The notes under the pieces are model-generated. The model saw only the letters and a list, made by a program, of their open reading frames with translations, did no database searches and was not told the DNA's origin. A stretch of DNA of 64,000 nucleotides from Branchiostoma floridae (Eukaryota > Chordata > Leptocardii > Amphioxiformes > Branchiostomatidae), in the NCBI RefSeq assembly GCF_000003815.2, contig NC_049987.1:7691986-7755985 (forward strand), given 5' to 3'. Below, in pieces: positions 22,341-36,000 of the stretch; the stretch's first letter is position 1, and every line of letters starts with the position of its first letter. The position numbers were made by a program, and so were the translations under genes.

Positions 22341-23344
22341 ATATCCGTGTGACATACCCTTTCGAGGCTGATACAAGACGTCATATACAAGCTTGATAAC
22401 ATTGTCCAGTAACAATACAAGGTGGAAGCATTGTCATATATGATGCTATATTAGAAAAGAAACTGAACACCAAATGTTTTTTTTTTAGATTCCTGACCTG
22501 TGCGTTCAAATATGGATCTTGAATCTACCTATTCTCCAAGCAGAGGTTGGATCTCAAAAAAATATCTATCCCCACGTAGATATCTATCGGGCTGGGGTCT
22601 GGTATCCATGCTATGGCTAGCCAGGCCGACAAACTCTCAACCTGCACGACTCTTCCCCGGGGTGCTTATAATTCGGGAAAACCTGCCTTGATGCCGAACA
22701 AATTCCCTGCCGGTTGGGATCCTGGCTACAAGTCTGGCTACCAGGGCACCCACCCTGCCACCATGCCTTTGTACAATCCCTCTCGCACTGCAGGACGCTG
22801 ACCCCATTTTCAGTATTCATCTCCTCCCCAGAGAAATATACACCGACCTTTCCCGGATGCAGGCCACCCATTTATCGATCGCATCTTTTCGTGCCTTCCT
22901 GGAATTCCAAAATATTGCTGATCTTGATCTATAGTATTGGCCCTTTAAGATGTTTTAACGAAAATGATTCCCGATTCCCACTGTTTTTCAGTAGAAAATA
23001 TGCATTTTCGACATTCGCTTCTACGTATTGGATCATTTTGAAAATTCTATGCAGTATTCAGACTGTAATAAGAAATTACTACTAGTCAGCCGCACGATCT
23101 GCTTCTATCTAAAACCCATAAAATGGAAACTGCCGCAGCATGAATAAAATAAGCAGCACTGGTTTAGATTGAAGTAGGTCACGGGAGGAAACGCCAGATT
23201 AGTCTCTACCAGACTCCATAGGGCTGCTGAAAAATAGTAGAAATTGGCCAAATAGACAGATAATGTGGCAGAACAGTGAGCCGGTCGCAGCTTGCGACGT
23301 CCAGAGGATGGGAAAATATTAACTGTAAGAGGTAAATAGAAACA

Positions 23345-23425
23345 GTCTCATGGCTCCTGGGATTCGAACCCGCGCCGAACCCGGGCCGCCACATCACAAA
23401 CCCAAAGCACTAAACCGTTGCGCCA
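23345..23425 (-). repeat. tRNA-like SINE head, minus strand
   Basis: On minus, GGCGCAACGGTTTAGTGCTT precedes GGGTTCGAATCCC, giving both internal Pol III boxes at tRNA spacing. It does not fold as a normal tRNA (extra bases before the B box), so a SINE head is preferred over a gene. Confidence 0.5.
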
Positions 23426-25749
23426 AAAGGGTCAGGACGCTTGAACCCCACTGTTACATAATCTTCCCACGGACTGACTCTCCTGACAAATAATTCCCCA
23501 TTTTGCCGAATTATACAATCCATATACCTCCGTAGAAAGGCCTGATGGAGGCTAACACCAGATAGCAAGATGTATTTATAGCCCTTCAAGATATTTTGTT
23601 TTCGCCACATAACAACGTACTTTGATGACCATACATAGAGTACTGAATGCGCGTAAATCTTTGTAATGATCTGTAATCTTCGGATGGTAAAGGACAATCT
23701 ACTAGTATGTAGTAAAAATGCCAAAAACGAGCCACTTCATTCAGCCATGTTGTTTTGGGTGACGTAAGTGGTCATAGAATTTCGCTGTAAGGGGTGGGCC
23801 ATTAAAGGTATTTCAGGCAACGACAATGGCTGGAAGAGCTTCATGACAAGTGACTGATTAGGCTTTGAATCTGTAGCAACGGATAGAAGTAGGAATTTTG
23901 TTTTGATCATCTTCCGCTGTGTATATCGGACGGACACACATTCCAGAGATGACATCGTGTCGGAGCGGAGATTGCCATTAATTAAGGACGGTTCCAATTT
24001 TATGAAAGGGAGGAGCTGATCTGAATTTTATTAGAGACAAATTAAAGCTGACGCCATGCTGTCTAATGAAGGAAACCGTTACCCTAGTAGAACGTTGAAG
24101 GGTAAATGAGCTGATAACTCTGAAAATGTATAACAATTGTACAATTTATTAGACTAAAATAAAGTATCAAATGTTAGTGTGCCTTCCAACGCCGAGTTCT
24201 CATACTTCACTAACGCCCCGCCCTGTCAAACCTTCATTCCAAATTACAGACAGGCATCATAATGAGATTCTGCCGTAAATTGCCCTGTGGAGATAGATGG
24301 AAGGGCGGCCAATTGCACAGGAGTAATTTGATCATCACAACTTGGCTTCTCCCAATGCCTCCAGGCAAAACAAAATTGTGTTGGCGAATAGAAATGTCAT
24401 TATGACCCGTCCCCCGATGTATGACAATGGTGGAAAATATGGCGTTGCTAAGATGTACCAAATAACGATTTTGTCTTACTGTCTAAACAAATTGTTTGTC
24501 ATGGTTTAGTGAGACGGCGTACATCATTGCACCGAGCTTCCTCCACTGCTTCTTGTGGTGATAAAGATATGCACCACCTGCTTTCATAATCAAAACAATA
24601 ACAATACATTTATTGAAAATTCTTGTCCTATAGCCAATAACAAGAAACGAGAAAAGAACGAATAACTCATTCATGCAGAATGGTATATATAGCATTCTAG
24701 TCTAAATACTGACTCTAAATTCTAACTCATTGGGTTCAACTCCGTTTATGATAAGAACCCTCGAAGACGAAGAATCCGTCTTGTTCTGCCATATACGAGG
24801 TTAAATATGAGGGTTGTTTTCTTCTTGTCTGAAAACATAGAGAAATTATGATGGAATTCGATGGCCTCCTTTTATTCGTGATCGCAGACGCGATGGTCTA
24901 AAATAAAATGTGGTTCGTCTCCCATCATAAAATAATACGTGGATGCATCAGAACCAGTCCCCGGTCTGTACATTGTAAATAGCACAGCTCCTGACAGATT
25001 CAGGTCAACCCATCTCCATAAAACATGCTGTCCCGGGGTAATCTCAAACCCAGGGCCTGGTGGGGTCGGCTGCCAGGCAGTGACCTCATGCTCCTAAAAG
25101 TTAGCCCCTTTTGCCTGCCTGGTATATTTTTAGATTTCACTGATGGGCACTGGTGGGTCCTTTGTGGTAAGCCATTGACATGACACCCAACCATACTTTG
25201 CAAGGATGTGTGAATTGCTTTCTTTCTAGCCCACTGACCCAATATTACAAAAAATGGTAGAAAATGGTAAATAATGGCAAAATGCTGTTACCATTGTTTA
25301 CAAACTGTTAAAAGTATTCTGTTCCACATCGTGAATATTTCAAAGGTTTTACAGACCTGGGAAAATATTTAGAAAGTTCAAATAGCATTAAAAATATTTC
25401 AAAAGTATAAAATCTCCTGGACATATAATTGAAAACAATTGAAACCATTTGTAAATGATGGCAATGGGAACCCTCGTGGTGACTCGGAATCGACTCTAGT
25501 GGCAAAGATTTCACTTTTGAAATAAGTGATGTGATATCATAATATAAACAGTCCCTAAGAAGCCTGCAATGAGGCTACATATCCCCCTCCTACATATCCA
25601 GCTGAATGTTTCATAGCCTAACTCCTGACCCTGATGCAGCCTATTTAACAGCTTTATGATGGATTTAGAATCAATTATTCATGTCGGCAACCCCCATCTC
25701 ACGGTGTGACAGGTAATGAAATTACCGAACCGTCCAAACCTGTGGGAAA

Positions 25750-26168
25750 CAGGGGGAAGGGCACAGTTTCACTCCGGGAACGGGATGAGTCATTGAGGCA
25801 ACGGAATCATGTGAAATCAGGGCTTGCCATCGTGCCAGGAAAATGTCCATGAGGTCATGGTTGTCCCGTGTGACCCCGATGTTTTGGTACCATTACTATT
25901 GCGATGGACACCAAGGTGGTATCTCACTGCACTTGGGGCACCGGTGCGGCACTGCGGGGTTCGAAAGATGTTCAGCGAATTTCAGAGATAAAGAACCAAC
26001 TCTCTTACGCAGGGGGAAGGGCACAGTTTCACTCCGGGAACGGGATGAGTCATTGAGGCAACGGAATCATGTGAAATCAGGGCTTGCCATCGTGCCAGGA
26101 AAATGTGCCGCAGTAAACGAACCCTGCAGTGCCGCACCGGTGCCCCAACTGCAGTGAGATACCACCTT
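25750..26168. mobile_element. TIR element containing a copy of its own flank
   Basis: Element 25913-26168 has 51-bp inverted ends starting AAGGTGGTATCTCACTGCA, about 48 of 51 matching. Its interior 26010-26106 is a 97-bp perfect copy of 25750-25846, which lies 66 bp outside the element on the left. Non-coding; the chance frame across it should be ignored. Confidence 0.85.
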
Positions 26169-26515
26169 TAGCAAGGTGTTATATTTTTTGTACTAAATGC
26201 CCTCAAACTTACGTCGAATAAAGAATAAACATAATACAGTAGAGAAAGAGTGGACTTAGTCCTGAAATGCCACAAAGAGACTTTCGAAAATAGCAGTGGC
26301 AGTAATGTCACCTGTCCAGTAGAAATGATTTGTTTATCAATTTGTTTCTTTGTTTGTTTGTTTATTTGTTAACCTGTTTGCCATGCGACCGTGCTTGTGG
26401 GTGGGACAACACAACCTGTCTTTGTCAAGCACGTACCAAAGATATTTTTGCATCGTTCTCCCAAATTGTTATTCATAACAAAGTTGTGAAGATTAGACAT
26501 CCAGGTAATAAGATA

Positions 26516-26595
26516 TGCCAAAAAGCAGTTACTCAAGCAAATGGATCATATATCCAATATCATATCCAGTTGTTTGAGTAACTGCTTTTGGGCAT
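26516..26595. repeat. 80-bp foldback
   Basis: AAGCAGTTACTCAAGCAAAT is followed by its inverse (GTTGTTTGAGTAACTGCTTT). It is related to repeats at 22005, 34397 and 55928. Confidence 0.7.
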
Positions 26596-28600
26596 AAAGT
26601 TGAATAGTGTTTGTTGTGCATTTGACAGGATACTCATTACACATTCACAACGCTTGTGCTGCCTTCATTATGCAATAGCTAGGGACATTATATAACCATT
26701 ATTGACGGAAAGACGATAATTCTCATAATGACATTATACTGTAAAGATATGATCACGCAAATCTGGATCGAGAAGCCCAGTCGGCAATGTGACCTACAAG
26801 GGTCTGATTTTAATGGTGAATTCGTGTTTTACACTCATCATCATCATCATCATCATATCTTGTCGCTCCATCTCCTTATCCAGCAGTGGGCTGCCTCATT
26901 GGCCTCTCATTTTGCGTTTTACAGTGAGTTAAACAGACGGCAATGTGACCTACAAGTCTTATTTTAATGGGGAATTCACGTTTTACGCTGAGGTAAACAG
27001 ACAAAACGTTTACACAAAAGATCTTTATTGCGGTCACGCACTTCAGATGTAGTCGATATTATCGTTTGTAGAAATCAATCTTCAAGAGTCTTGTCCGACT
27101 GCGATAAGGCCCGATTTATTGAGAAATTATTGACTGTATAAATCTAGATAGCTATACAAAAACAGTACAGCGTCTGTGACCTTTTATTAATGGCGGTGAG
27201 AAAAATGTAGAGAGTGCAAGGAACGGCACGAAACCTTGTTACGCTGTTACATTGGATTCTGTAATCTGATTATTAGAGGCCCAGGCTATCAAATTAGCGC
27301 TGCGACTCCAAGGAGATGGATCCTGCAGAAACCTATTTTCAAAATTGTTCTAATATGTCCAACGGTCGTCTTCAATCCACTCTATTCAACAATCCATAGA
27401 TAAACAAGTTTTCCATACTTTGTTCCAAACCAATAGGCGTGCACCTCTACGGCAAACATGCAACAGGAATGCCATTGAGTGTTCATAACAAATTTGCTAT
27501 ATCCAGCTATAGAGAGGGGCGGTTCATTGTTTACCTGCATAAGTATGTGAGTTTCATGAGGCATTTGTCAGCCTCTTGACTTTAGTGTATCATTCCCTCT
27601 CATCTGCATTTCTTGATTTAATTACTAATCAGACAGTTACGCAAATTTGAACTTTCTTACATCATTTCCCGGACTCAAAGTAGGATGTACTTCGGTTGCC
27701 AAACCCCAGCTTGTGTATACACTGGGCCAGATTGATAAGCTTAACAAACTTGGCACAAAGTTTAGACTTTCTGACATAAAGTTCCGGAATGCCCGTCTCA
27801 GAACAGGATGCGTGTCTACATCGGGCCTAATTTGCAAGCAGATACACTGTGGTTCAGCTTGGCAAAGAAAAAGGTGCACTTGTTGGTTGGAGATTAATAT
27901 TTGTATTTGTTGTGCAGGACACTAGCAGATGGAACCGATCTTAGGCCCGCGAAATCTGGACTGGAGATACTGGATGACGCGGTGATTGACGGAGGGTACT
28001 ATCCTGTCCTTTTTTTGTTAACGGACAAAAAGAAATCTGAGAAAAAAAAATGAAAAACCGATCTCTAAAAAGATGTCCGGATTCTGACCCCTGCTTTGAG
28101 AATAGATGAAGGGAATGGTTGCGTCCTTGTGATGACGTAAAATTTCTCTCCTTCCTGTCGTTCCGATCGGATGTCACCTACATTGGAGGACGTGGGGCTG
28201 TATAGGACTAACCTGGGTACCATGATCATCCGCTGTCCCCTTCTGCTTGCTAGCCGTGTTAGGATCTGTTAGCAAAGGCAGAACCTGCGGTAACAACGGA
28301 GCATGGTCCTTCTCAGGCTAGTTCGGGACTCTCTTTAGTCAATAATTGGAGACCATTGGATAGTAAAATCGACGTTCCGTGTATGAGGAGAGCCACGTCT
28401 CGAGCACGTTTAAGAACCTATCACACTTTACTGAAAAGAGTAGGGTTCCTTCACGGTGTGAGTGGTTCAAAACCTACAGCCCTCTGGCCCACCTGAGGCA
28501 ATTACTGTCGCATTCATTGAGGTCACCTGAGTTAGGCAGCTGCTTCAGCCCCATGCGATCTAGCCCCTGGCATTATAAGCTCCTCTGAGAAGAAGTAGTC

Positions 28601-28688
28601 TAGCCTGGGTACAATCCTATTTCTACCGGGGTTCCTTTAGGGTAGCGAGTGTAAGGAGCCCGGTAGAAATAGGATGGTACCAAGGCTA
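28601..28688. mobile_element. 88-bp hairpin MITE
   Basis: Starts TAGCCTGGGTACAATCCTAT and ends with the inverse complement. Flanks GAAGTAGTC and AGAGTAGTC match at 7 of 9 positions. Confidence 0.7.
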
Positions 28689-28907
28689 AGAGTAGTCGGT
28701 CAACTCAAAATAGTACTAGTAATCCATCAGCGTAATAAACACATGGAGGTGGTTTGTTCCATTACGTTCGTCCCCGCCAAACATCGCCGGAGGAATCTCC
28801 GGGGAGACGATCTATTAATATATTTCTCATCATGTAAGTCCTTCAAAAATAAGCCACAAATTCGTCAGTAGAACACAAGAAGAACATAAGAACAGAAGAC
28901 GGCAGTT

Positions 28908-29057
28908 TCAAAAGTAACCTCTATCAGGCTCCACAGGTCGCTGGAAATATAATAGTAATTGGCCAAATAAGAAAGAAAACCTTAGGTGGTAAACTGTATT
29001 CCATGGCCAATTTGTACTATTTTTTCCAGCGACCTGTGGAGCTTGGTAGAGGCTAGT
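28908..29057. mobile_element. MITE, CTCTACCAG family
   Basis: Ends CCTCTATCAGGCTCCACAGG and CCTGTGGAGCTTGGTAGAGG are inverted. The inner blocks ATTGGCCAAATA and its inverse are also present. Flanks GTTTCAAAAG and GTTTTAAAAA suggest an old 9-10-bp duplication. Confidence 0.75.
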
Positions 29058-30023
29058 TTTAAAAAAATATCCACGCTGATCTCCCGTGTGGGTTCTGAAA
29101 CGCTCGCGCTGTCATTGCAGGAACTTTGTCACCATGGTAACAGGTATACGTCACGAAGGTTGTCCCTAATTAGGTTGAACATTTGATTAGGGAGGGTTCA
29201 TTAGCACTTGTGCCAATACCAACCGCCTAGCTATACTCAGTTGTTTAGTCTCCATGTCGCATACTCGCAACCTACGGCCACAGCAAGTATGTGTAATGGA
29301 TGACAGCAGACGCGCTTTGATTTCCTGTTCCCCTTTCTCATGACAATAAAGAAAATAACTAAAACAAAAAATAATGCCCTGTGGTATACCTGTGTGGTAT
29401 ACCAGTGTGCATACCCGGCTAAATAAAATAAATGAAATTGAATATGGTAGCCTTGATTGTACTTCGTATTGTAGAAGTGACAATAGTGAGAAAGCCTCGA
29501 CAGTGCAGTTGTTGTAGTGAAAGTACATGTGCACTGTACATAGCTCGGTAGTTGTAGCAGCGACACTGCAATTTGTGGATGTCATCAATAGATTTTACCT
29601 GCTTGGCCTAATATCTCTAAGATGTGACGACAGAATATTACCTGTTCATTTGCTGTTTACAATTTACCTGTTTGTTTGTTTAATGAAACCCTAACGCAGA
29701 CCAATCCTGACAATGTCATGTTGGAGTTTGATTCGGTGCCTGCCTTTAAATGCCTTTAATACCATATTAGACTGATATGTCTGAACCCACCCGCCTATAA
29801 GTAATGACAAGTCCCCTCACATTTTTTCCTCTCACACTCCTGGTGTCATGACCCCGGATTGGAGAGTGGTGATTGGTGGATGGCCATCTGTTTGTTCCTA
29901 ATTATTCAAAAAAGCCTATATCCAAGTACAACCACGCCCTGGCCACTACTTCTGCCAACCGTTTACACAGCGTTCCCTTCTGTCTCTACAAACAAGCGTC
30001 CGTTTGTACCGCACACTTTCAAC

Positions 30024-33000
30024 ATGAAGACCTTCGCTGCTTTCCTCCTTGTGGCCGTGATGGCGCACAGCGCTACTGCTGGGATTTTAGTACCAACAAG
30101 TAAGTAACGTTACAGTACTCCAGCGTTGATATTTGAGCGTGGTGACAGTTGTGATTTGAAAGCTAAGGCTTGAATTTGTTGAAAGCGCGGCGCTCTCAGT
30201 ATGTTTTCAAGCATCCGTGACAAGGGCTTGACAAAGTGTTACAATTGTTTTTCTTCGTTTCAGAGCAGTGGGTACATTGTATTAATTGGGACATGCGTTA
30301 TGCTGCTCCAGACCCAGATATTTTGCTGCCGCTGTAAAAATAGGTCATGGCGACAGAAAATTCTGCTAGCTATGCACAACATGGCGCGTCGTTTGCCGTG
30401 GTACAACCTCCTCGGTACAAGCAAAGGAGGTTTTATATATGAGCCGTTGGAATGGATTTCTGTCGGTTGGTTAGACGTATCTATCGTAAGAACATATCGT
30501 TTGCGGTATATTTATCCGTGATAAGTAAAGGTATGGGCCATTTTTTCTGCGGTTGCCGTTGTTTTACTTCTAGTACGAACACGACAACAGCGATGCCGTG
30601 GGGCAGGGGGTTACATGATTGGGCAGGAAAGGAGAATACAGGGGGAGGTACAGTAGGGATGATGTGAGCAGGATGAACAGGATGAAATTTGAAGCACCGA
30701 CTTCCTATGGTTATTAAAACGACTAATTGTGGAAAGGTACAGAGGAGATACAAGACAAAACGCCAACAGTCGAGTGTTGTTTGAATGTAGAAGGGACCGA
30801 CATAATTTGCAACACGCCCATGATGAACGCTCCCCGTCCTGAAATTTATTCATTTGTCGAGCAGCTTGGCTTGTTAGGGATGAACCACGAATGTACTGGA
30901 GGGGTTGCCATATGCTTAGCCATGCAGATGACTATTCTTATCACTCCTTTACTTTTAATTTGATTTCACAAAATCCTGAACCGCGAATGTACCGGAGGGG
31001 TTGTCATACTTAGCCATGTAAATGAATCCCTTTACTTTTGATTAGATTTCATAAAATCCTGTCTGCCATGTCTGCGTATATTCATATTCCTGACATTTTT
31101 TGCTTGCCGAATAAGGGTTATGTCCTGGCCGAAACGATCAACTCTACATGTACTCTACCTCGCATAACCCGATCTGTGTACTGCCTCTGTGACATAGCCG
31201 TCACTCACAGCAGCCATGACGAAAGCCATACTATTCTTTGGGAGCGTTTTATATCAAACCCACCAGTCGTGCTTCACTTTTTGTGGCATTTGGTTTGTGG
31301 TTAACCTCAGAGTAGAGAGGCTGTGGATTCCAATCCCCGTCAAGACAAAAAGTATGTTGTAAGCTTGTGCCTTTTCGAAAGGCTCATTTCATCATGTATT
31401 TTTCCTCATCTCACGCAGCTAAAAATGAGTACTTGACTAGCCTCAGTTTACATGAGGTCCACACCTCAGCTTGTTACAGAAGCCCCGCACTTGTTTGAAA
31501 AGAGTATGGGCCCTTTCTTCTTTAAGCCTTTATGAGATTGGGCCTTACGAATAAAATAAACAGTTATTCTTTGGCACTATCGGGCAACCAAACAAAAGAA
31601 TTCAATTGATCTTACCTGTAAAGAAAAGCTTCGATGTATTTTAAGCATCGCGATTCATTTTACCGTGATATGAGTGAACTGACCCACACATAATACAGCA
31701 AGAGGGGCGGTCCTTCTGCTATTTCCAAGAAAGGAGTATCGAGTAGCGACCTACACTGTTTGGCCTCCTTTGTTATCGTCCTAGGGGAGAAGTAGGGCAA
31801 GTGTTGTGCACTTGCTGTCAGCCCTCGGGCATGAATTTCCAGACCAGCTGTATAATTAAAAAAAACAGAGCGCTAATGTATATGATCCTATCCTTGATTT
31901 GTTTTCAGACAAAAGTGTTTTCAGGCGGAAAGTCCAAACTACGTTTCACCTTATTTCCTTGACTGTATGTTTATCGCAGTTTCCTGTACTTCAATTGCTC
32001 GTGACATAAAGCCTAAACAACCACGACTGACACTGGTGCGCGACAGATTTGATGAATTCCGACCTTGTGCGTCCAGGAAATCAGGGAAACGTATTTGAAC
32101 TCTAAAAAAATATAAACCCACAGTCCGCTTACGGTAGTTGCTTCCAAAGAATGATAACAGGTGACTCGCGAACTAAAAAAAAAATGTAGGCTGCACAGGC
32201 TACATTTCCAACTCGTGCGCGATCTCCACTATCCGCACAGATTCAACTCCAGCTGTTTTCTTGACGGGGTTTCTATTTTGTACTCTCCAAGCAGAGGTTG
32301 AATCGCGCAGATATAGCAGTAGTCTGAGAAATTACACTGGCGCTCTTCCGTGTGATTTTTCCGACTACTACTATATCTGCGCGATTCAACCTCTGCTTGG
32401 AGAGTATCTATTTTGTCCCGTTTTCTTCATGGCCACCAGCCAAACGGAAAACAGAAAGACCTACAAAAAAGTCAAAAACACGTAAAAAAGCCCAGCCTGA
32501 GCCGAACCAACGTTCTCATCTTGATACACCAAGTCAAACGAGGCTTGAATCATAATTGATGATTGCCGGCGGGCGATTTTTAGGTAATGGCAGTTCTATC
32601 AGATTACCATTGGTTGGAAATTGAATTGAGCCCCCAGCGTGCAGTTCTAGTAATAGAGGGATAGAAGTGAGCGACTTCTGTCTTTTTCTTCTTCCAACAT
32701 GTCTGTGTTAAATGTGGTACCAATATGAAACTGTTTCCTCATATACAATGTAACTTTCTTCCCGTGGCTAGTCTAATGCTTGAGGTAGTGATGTGGACAG
32801 GTATGTAGACAATCTGTAGTATTGATAATCATGTAAGACTATGCTTGAACTAACCAGAACAACAGAGCCTCTTTTTTTCGACCTGTAAACGGTGTGTTCT
32901 TTCATCAACAAATTGTGAGAGAGGCTTAGAGGGGCTTTGAATCGTGCTGATGACGTTAAAGTAGCATTTTACACTTATTTTCACCAAATTAAATGATTTT

Positions 33001-36000
33001 AAGAATATTTCATTCATGTACTATAGCAAATATAGACAGAAAATAAAGGATGTGGCATATCATTTGAATATTTGTGGGGACACAGAGCACTGGATTTTCA
33101 GATAGATGGATTGATAAGAAAACTTGATAAGCGATCATAGACATTGTAGCCATTAATTTAATGGAGGGCAATGAACTTGCTAGTAGTTCCTTAGTATAAT
33201 TGAGTTATCGCTAAGGAGGTGATGGAAGAGTGTATCATGAATGATTCATGCTGATACAAGTGGCGTAGAAATATGATCTCATTAAATTAAAATGCACATA
33301 ACGTCCAACAAGACGTTTCAAAACATTGAGCCAAAATCACGCATTTGCTAAGGGAAGATTATGAAAATATGACCGGATGAAATTTTTGGAAATCTTAATT
33401 TTCGGCCGTAGCATGTCTTAGTGATTTTATACATGTAGTAGGGCATTTGGGAGCACATTAAATCAGTTTGTCTTGATAAGTAGGCCATGTTGCATATATT
33501 CATGATGAAGAACAGAAATAGACAGGGTTTGCAGCAGATGTTGCTGGAATAATAAGCTCGGCCCGATTTCAGAGATTACGTTTGGACTCTGAAATTGCTT
33601 GTCGATGTCTGTATTTGAATAAATCAACTTGGCAAATGATCGACCTGTGATCTTTTCTCTCACTTCTGCGTGATTGTTTGCTGTTAAGGATCTCAAGAAC
33701 GAACTTTCCAAAATTGCTCAAGGAAGGAAGATCGAGCAACAGCTGCAGGCGGCGTACGTGATATCCATGTGTCTCCCATGTCTCCGTTGATTAGCCTCTA
33801 CCAGGCTCCACAGGTCGGCCAAAAATAGTAGATATTGGCCAAACAAGACAGACAACTCACCAGAGGAATTAGATAGCCGAGCTCGCGAGGAGTACACTTT
33901 TGCCAACACCCGTAGGCCAACTCCTAGGCTTTTATTTCTAACTTGGCCAAAGTCCCCTTATTCGACCAGGCGGGAGTCTAGTAGAGACTACCGTTGGTTG
34001 TCACGATATCCTGGCTTTGTTTAGACTTCAATCTAGTTACGCGACCGCTAGCACTGCATGGTTCCGCATACATAGAAAAACAGAAGGGCTGAGATGATTT
34101 CTTTCTCCTAATGATCGTTAGCAGTACAGTCAGAAAGACGACAGGTGCCGTTGATCTCCAAGCAGGTGACGAAATGCAAAATCGTAGTATTCTAGAGAGC
34201 CTGAGAAACGTTACAATTATATTTGCCGTCCTACATCTGCTCGGAGATTAAGGTCTTGTCGAACGGACTCCCTATGGTCCAGATATCTACTGGACCGTAT
34301 CACGCGTGTGTACGAATGTTAAACGTAACATGGCCTTGGCCTAGAAGCCGACCTACATGTATAGTATTATACTACTAGTAGTATGCCGTCAGTGTCACTG
34401 ACGAAATATAGCAGATGTTATCTGAATCGTCTGACCGTTTTCAAAATCATATCCAGTTGCTTGAGTTATTACTATTTTAAAAAATCCGATCTTAAAACAA
34501 GACGCAAATGCGTGTCACGCCGAGCGTTTCAATAAAAACACTACAGATTTCATGTGGTACCTATAGCTATGCGAGTTATATCGTTGCTTTATCGTCAGCG
34601 ATTGTTACGATAGTCCATTAGTCTTTTATCAGGACGTGCTGGGAAATGTAATGTACTTGCCCCAAATAGTCAAAGAAACCGCTTCGGGACAAATCGTGCC
34701 ATAGGATCATAGGGCACGGCGTCGACATAATTGGCGCCTGGGAACAAGTCCTCGCTTGTGCAAACATCCGAAACAGAATCAAGTACAAAAGTACAACCAA
34801 GCCTTCTATGGATTCCTTTTTGTTCACACGACGTTTAACATGCGGTATTTGCGTTTGTCTCGTGCGGGCCATAGATGATCAACAATCTGAATGCACATGT
34901 ACCAAACGTGTTTCACTCGTAGGCGCAACCACAAGAGGGAATATTGGTCACGACTGAAGAAGAAAGAAGGGCATTCAGCGCCTATAGATGTGACAGTTTT
35001 TGTATAGACATCATTACCTCAAGAAAGATGGAGATGATGTTGTGAACTGTGATCATTTTAGTCAGATATAGATATTCCTAGGATCCTCAGAATCCATTGC
35101 ACCGCCTTATCAAGATTCGTATTATCGTGGCGGATGCCATCCTGGCTAGTTTTGACCATCACTAGACTAGTATCACGGTGTTATAATTAGCATGGCATCC
35201 ATCTAGTCCATTTTCCCTACTCAGTTCTCTTCGCCAATCGGTAATAACCTGGTGATAACGCTTTATCATCGGGGGAAAGATAATCTTATCTGAATAACTA
35301 GAGTTCCACGAACACATACCTTTGCCAAATAAACCAGGTTTGTTATGTAGAATGATGACTGTAGACAAATGCGTTACTCATTTCATTTTCTTTATAATTA
35401 AATGCTTGGAGTTGGTTTATAAAATTTCGGCATTTATTATGCAAATTAGATCCCAATTTACAATTAATTGATATCAAATTGTATCAAGCATTACTTAAGC
35501 TATCAGCATACCAAAAATCATGATGATCCTTTGATCCATTCTTGACTTATTCTCTTTCAAAGTCTTTAAATACACCTCTTACTCTCTTCCCTCTTTCTCA
35601 GTTACATATGTGACAACTTTGATGAAAGTACTATAATGGAATGCAGTGGATTTATGAACTTTTCCTAATCAATTATGCAAATTAGCTGTTAACTTGCATA
35701 ATAAGTATCACATTATATAAGTCTTCATTTAGGCTATCTACATGCCGAAAATCATGACGATCCGTCAACACATTAATATTTTCTCATTAATTATGCAAAT
35801 GAGATCATCATTTGCATGATAAATATGTATTGACATTTCTCTCTTTCTCAGCTACATATGTGACAAGTTTTAAAGCCCTATCATGGAATGTAGTGAATTT
35901 ATAAAATACCCTCATTAATTATGCAAATTAGCTGTTGATTTGCATAATTGTTATCTCATTATGTAGGTCTTCACTTACGCTACCTACATACAAAAAAACA

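Larger units (their letters stand above)
21233..30023. other. 8.8-kb gene-free stretch rich in repeats
   Basis: No exon could be supported on either strand. Contents: a repeat fragment at 22005-22090 (GTTACTCAAGCAACTGGATA family), SINE heads at 22188-22330 (plus) and about 23345-23425 (minus), CTCTACCAG fragment at 23205-23270, a 256-bp element at 25913-26168, a foldback at 26516-26595, a short CAT repeat near 26837, a SINE body at 28380-28510, a hairpin MITE at 28601-28688, and a CTCTACCAG MITE at 28908-29057. The region just before 30024 should hold the promoter of CUB gene A. Confidence 0.6.

Noticed and set aside
23345-23425. Possible tRNA gene on minus
   Set aside because: The internal boxes are present but the arms do not fold properly; a SINE head is the better explanation.
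25843-26157. 104-codon frame
   Set aside because: Lies across the TIR element and its captured duplicate; no domain.
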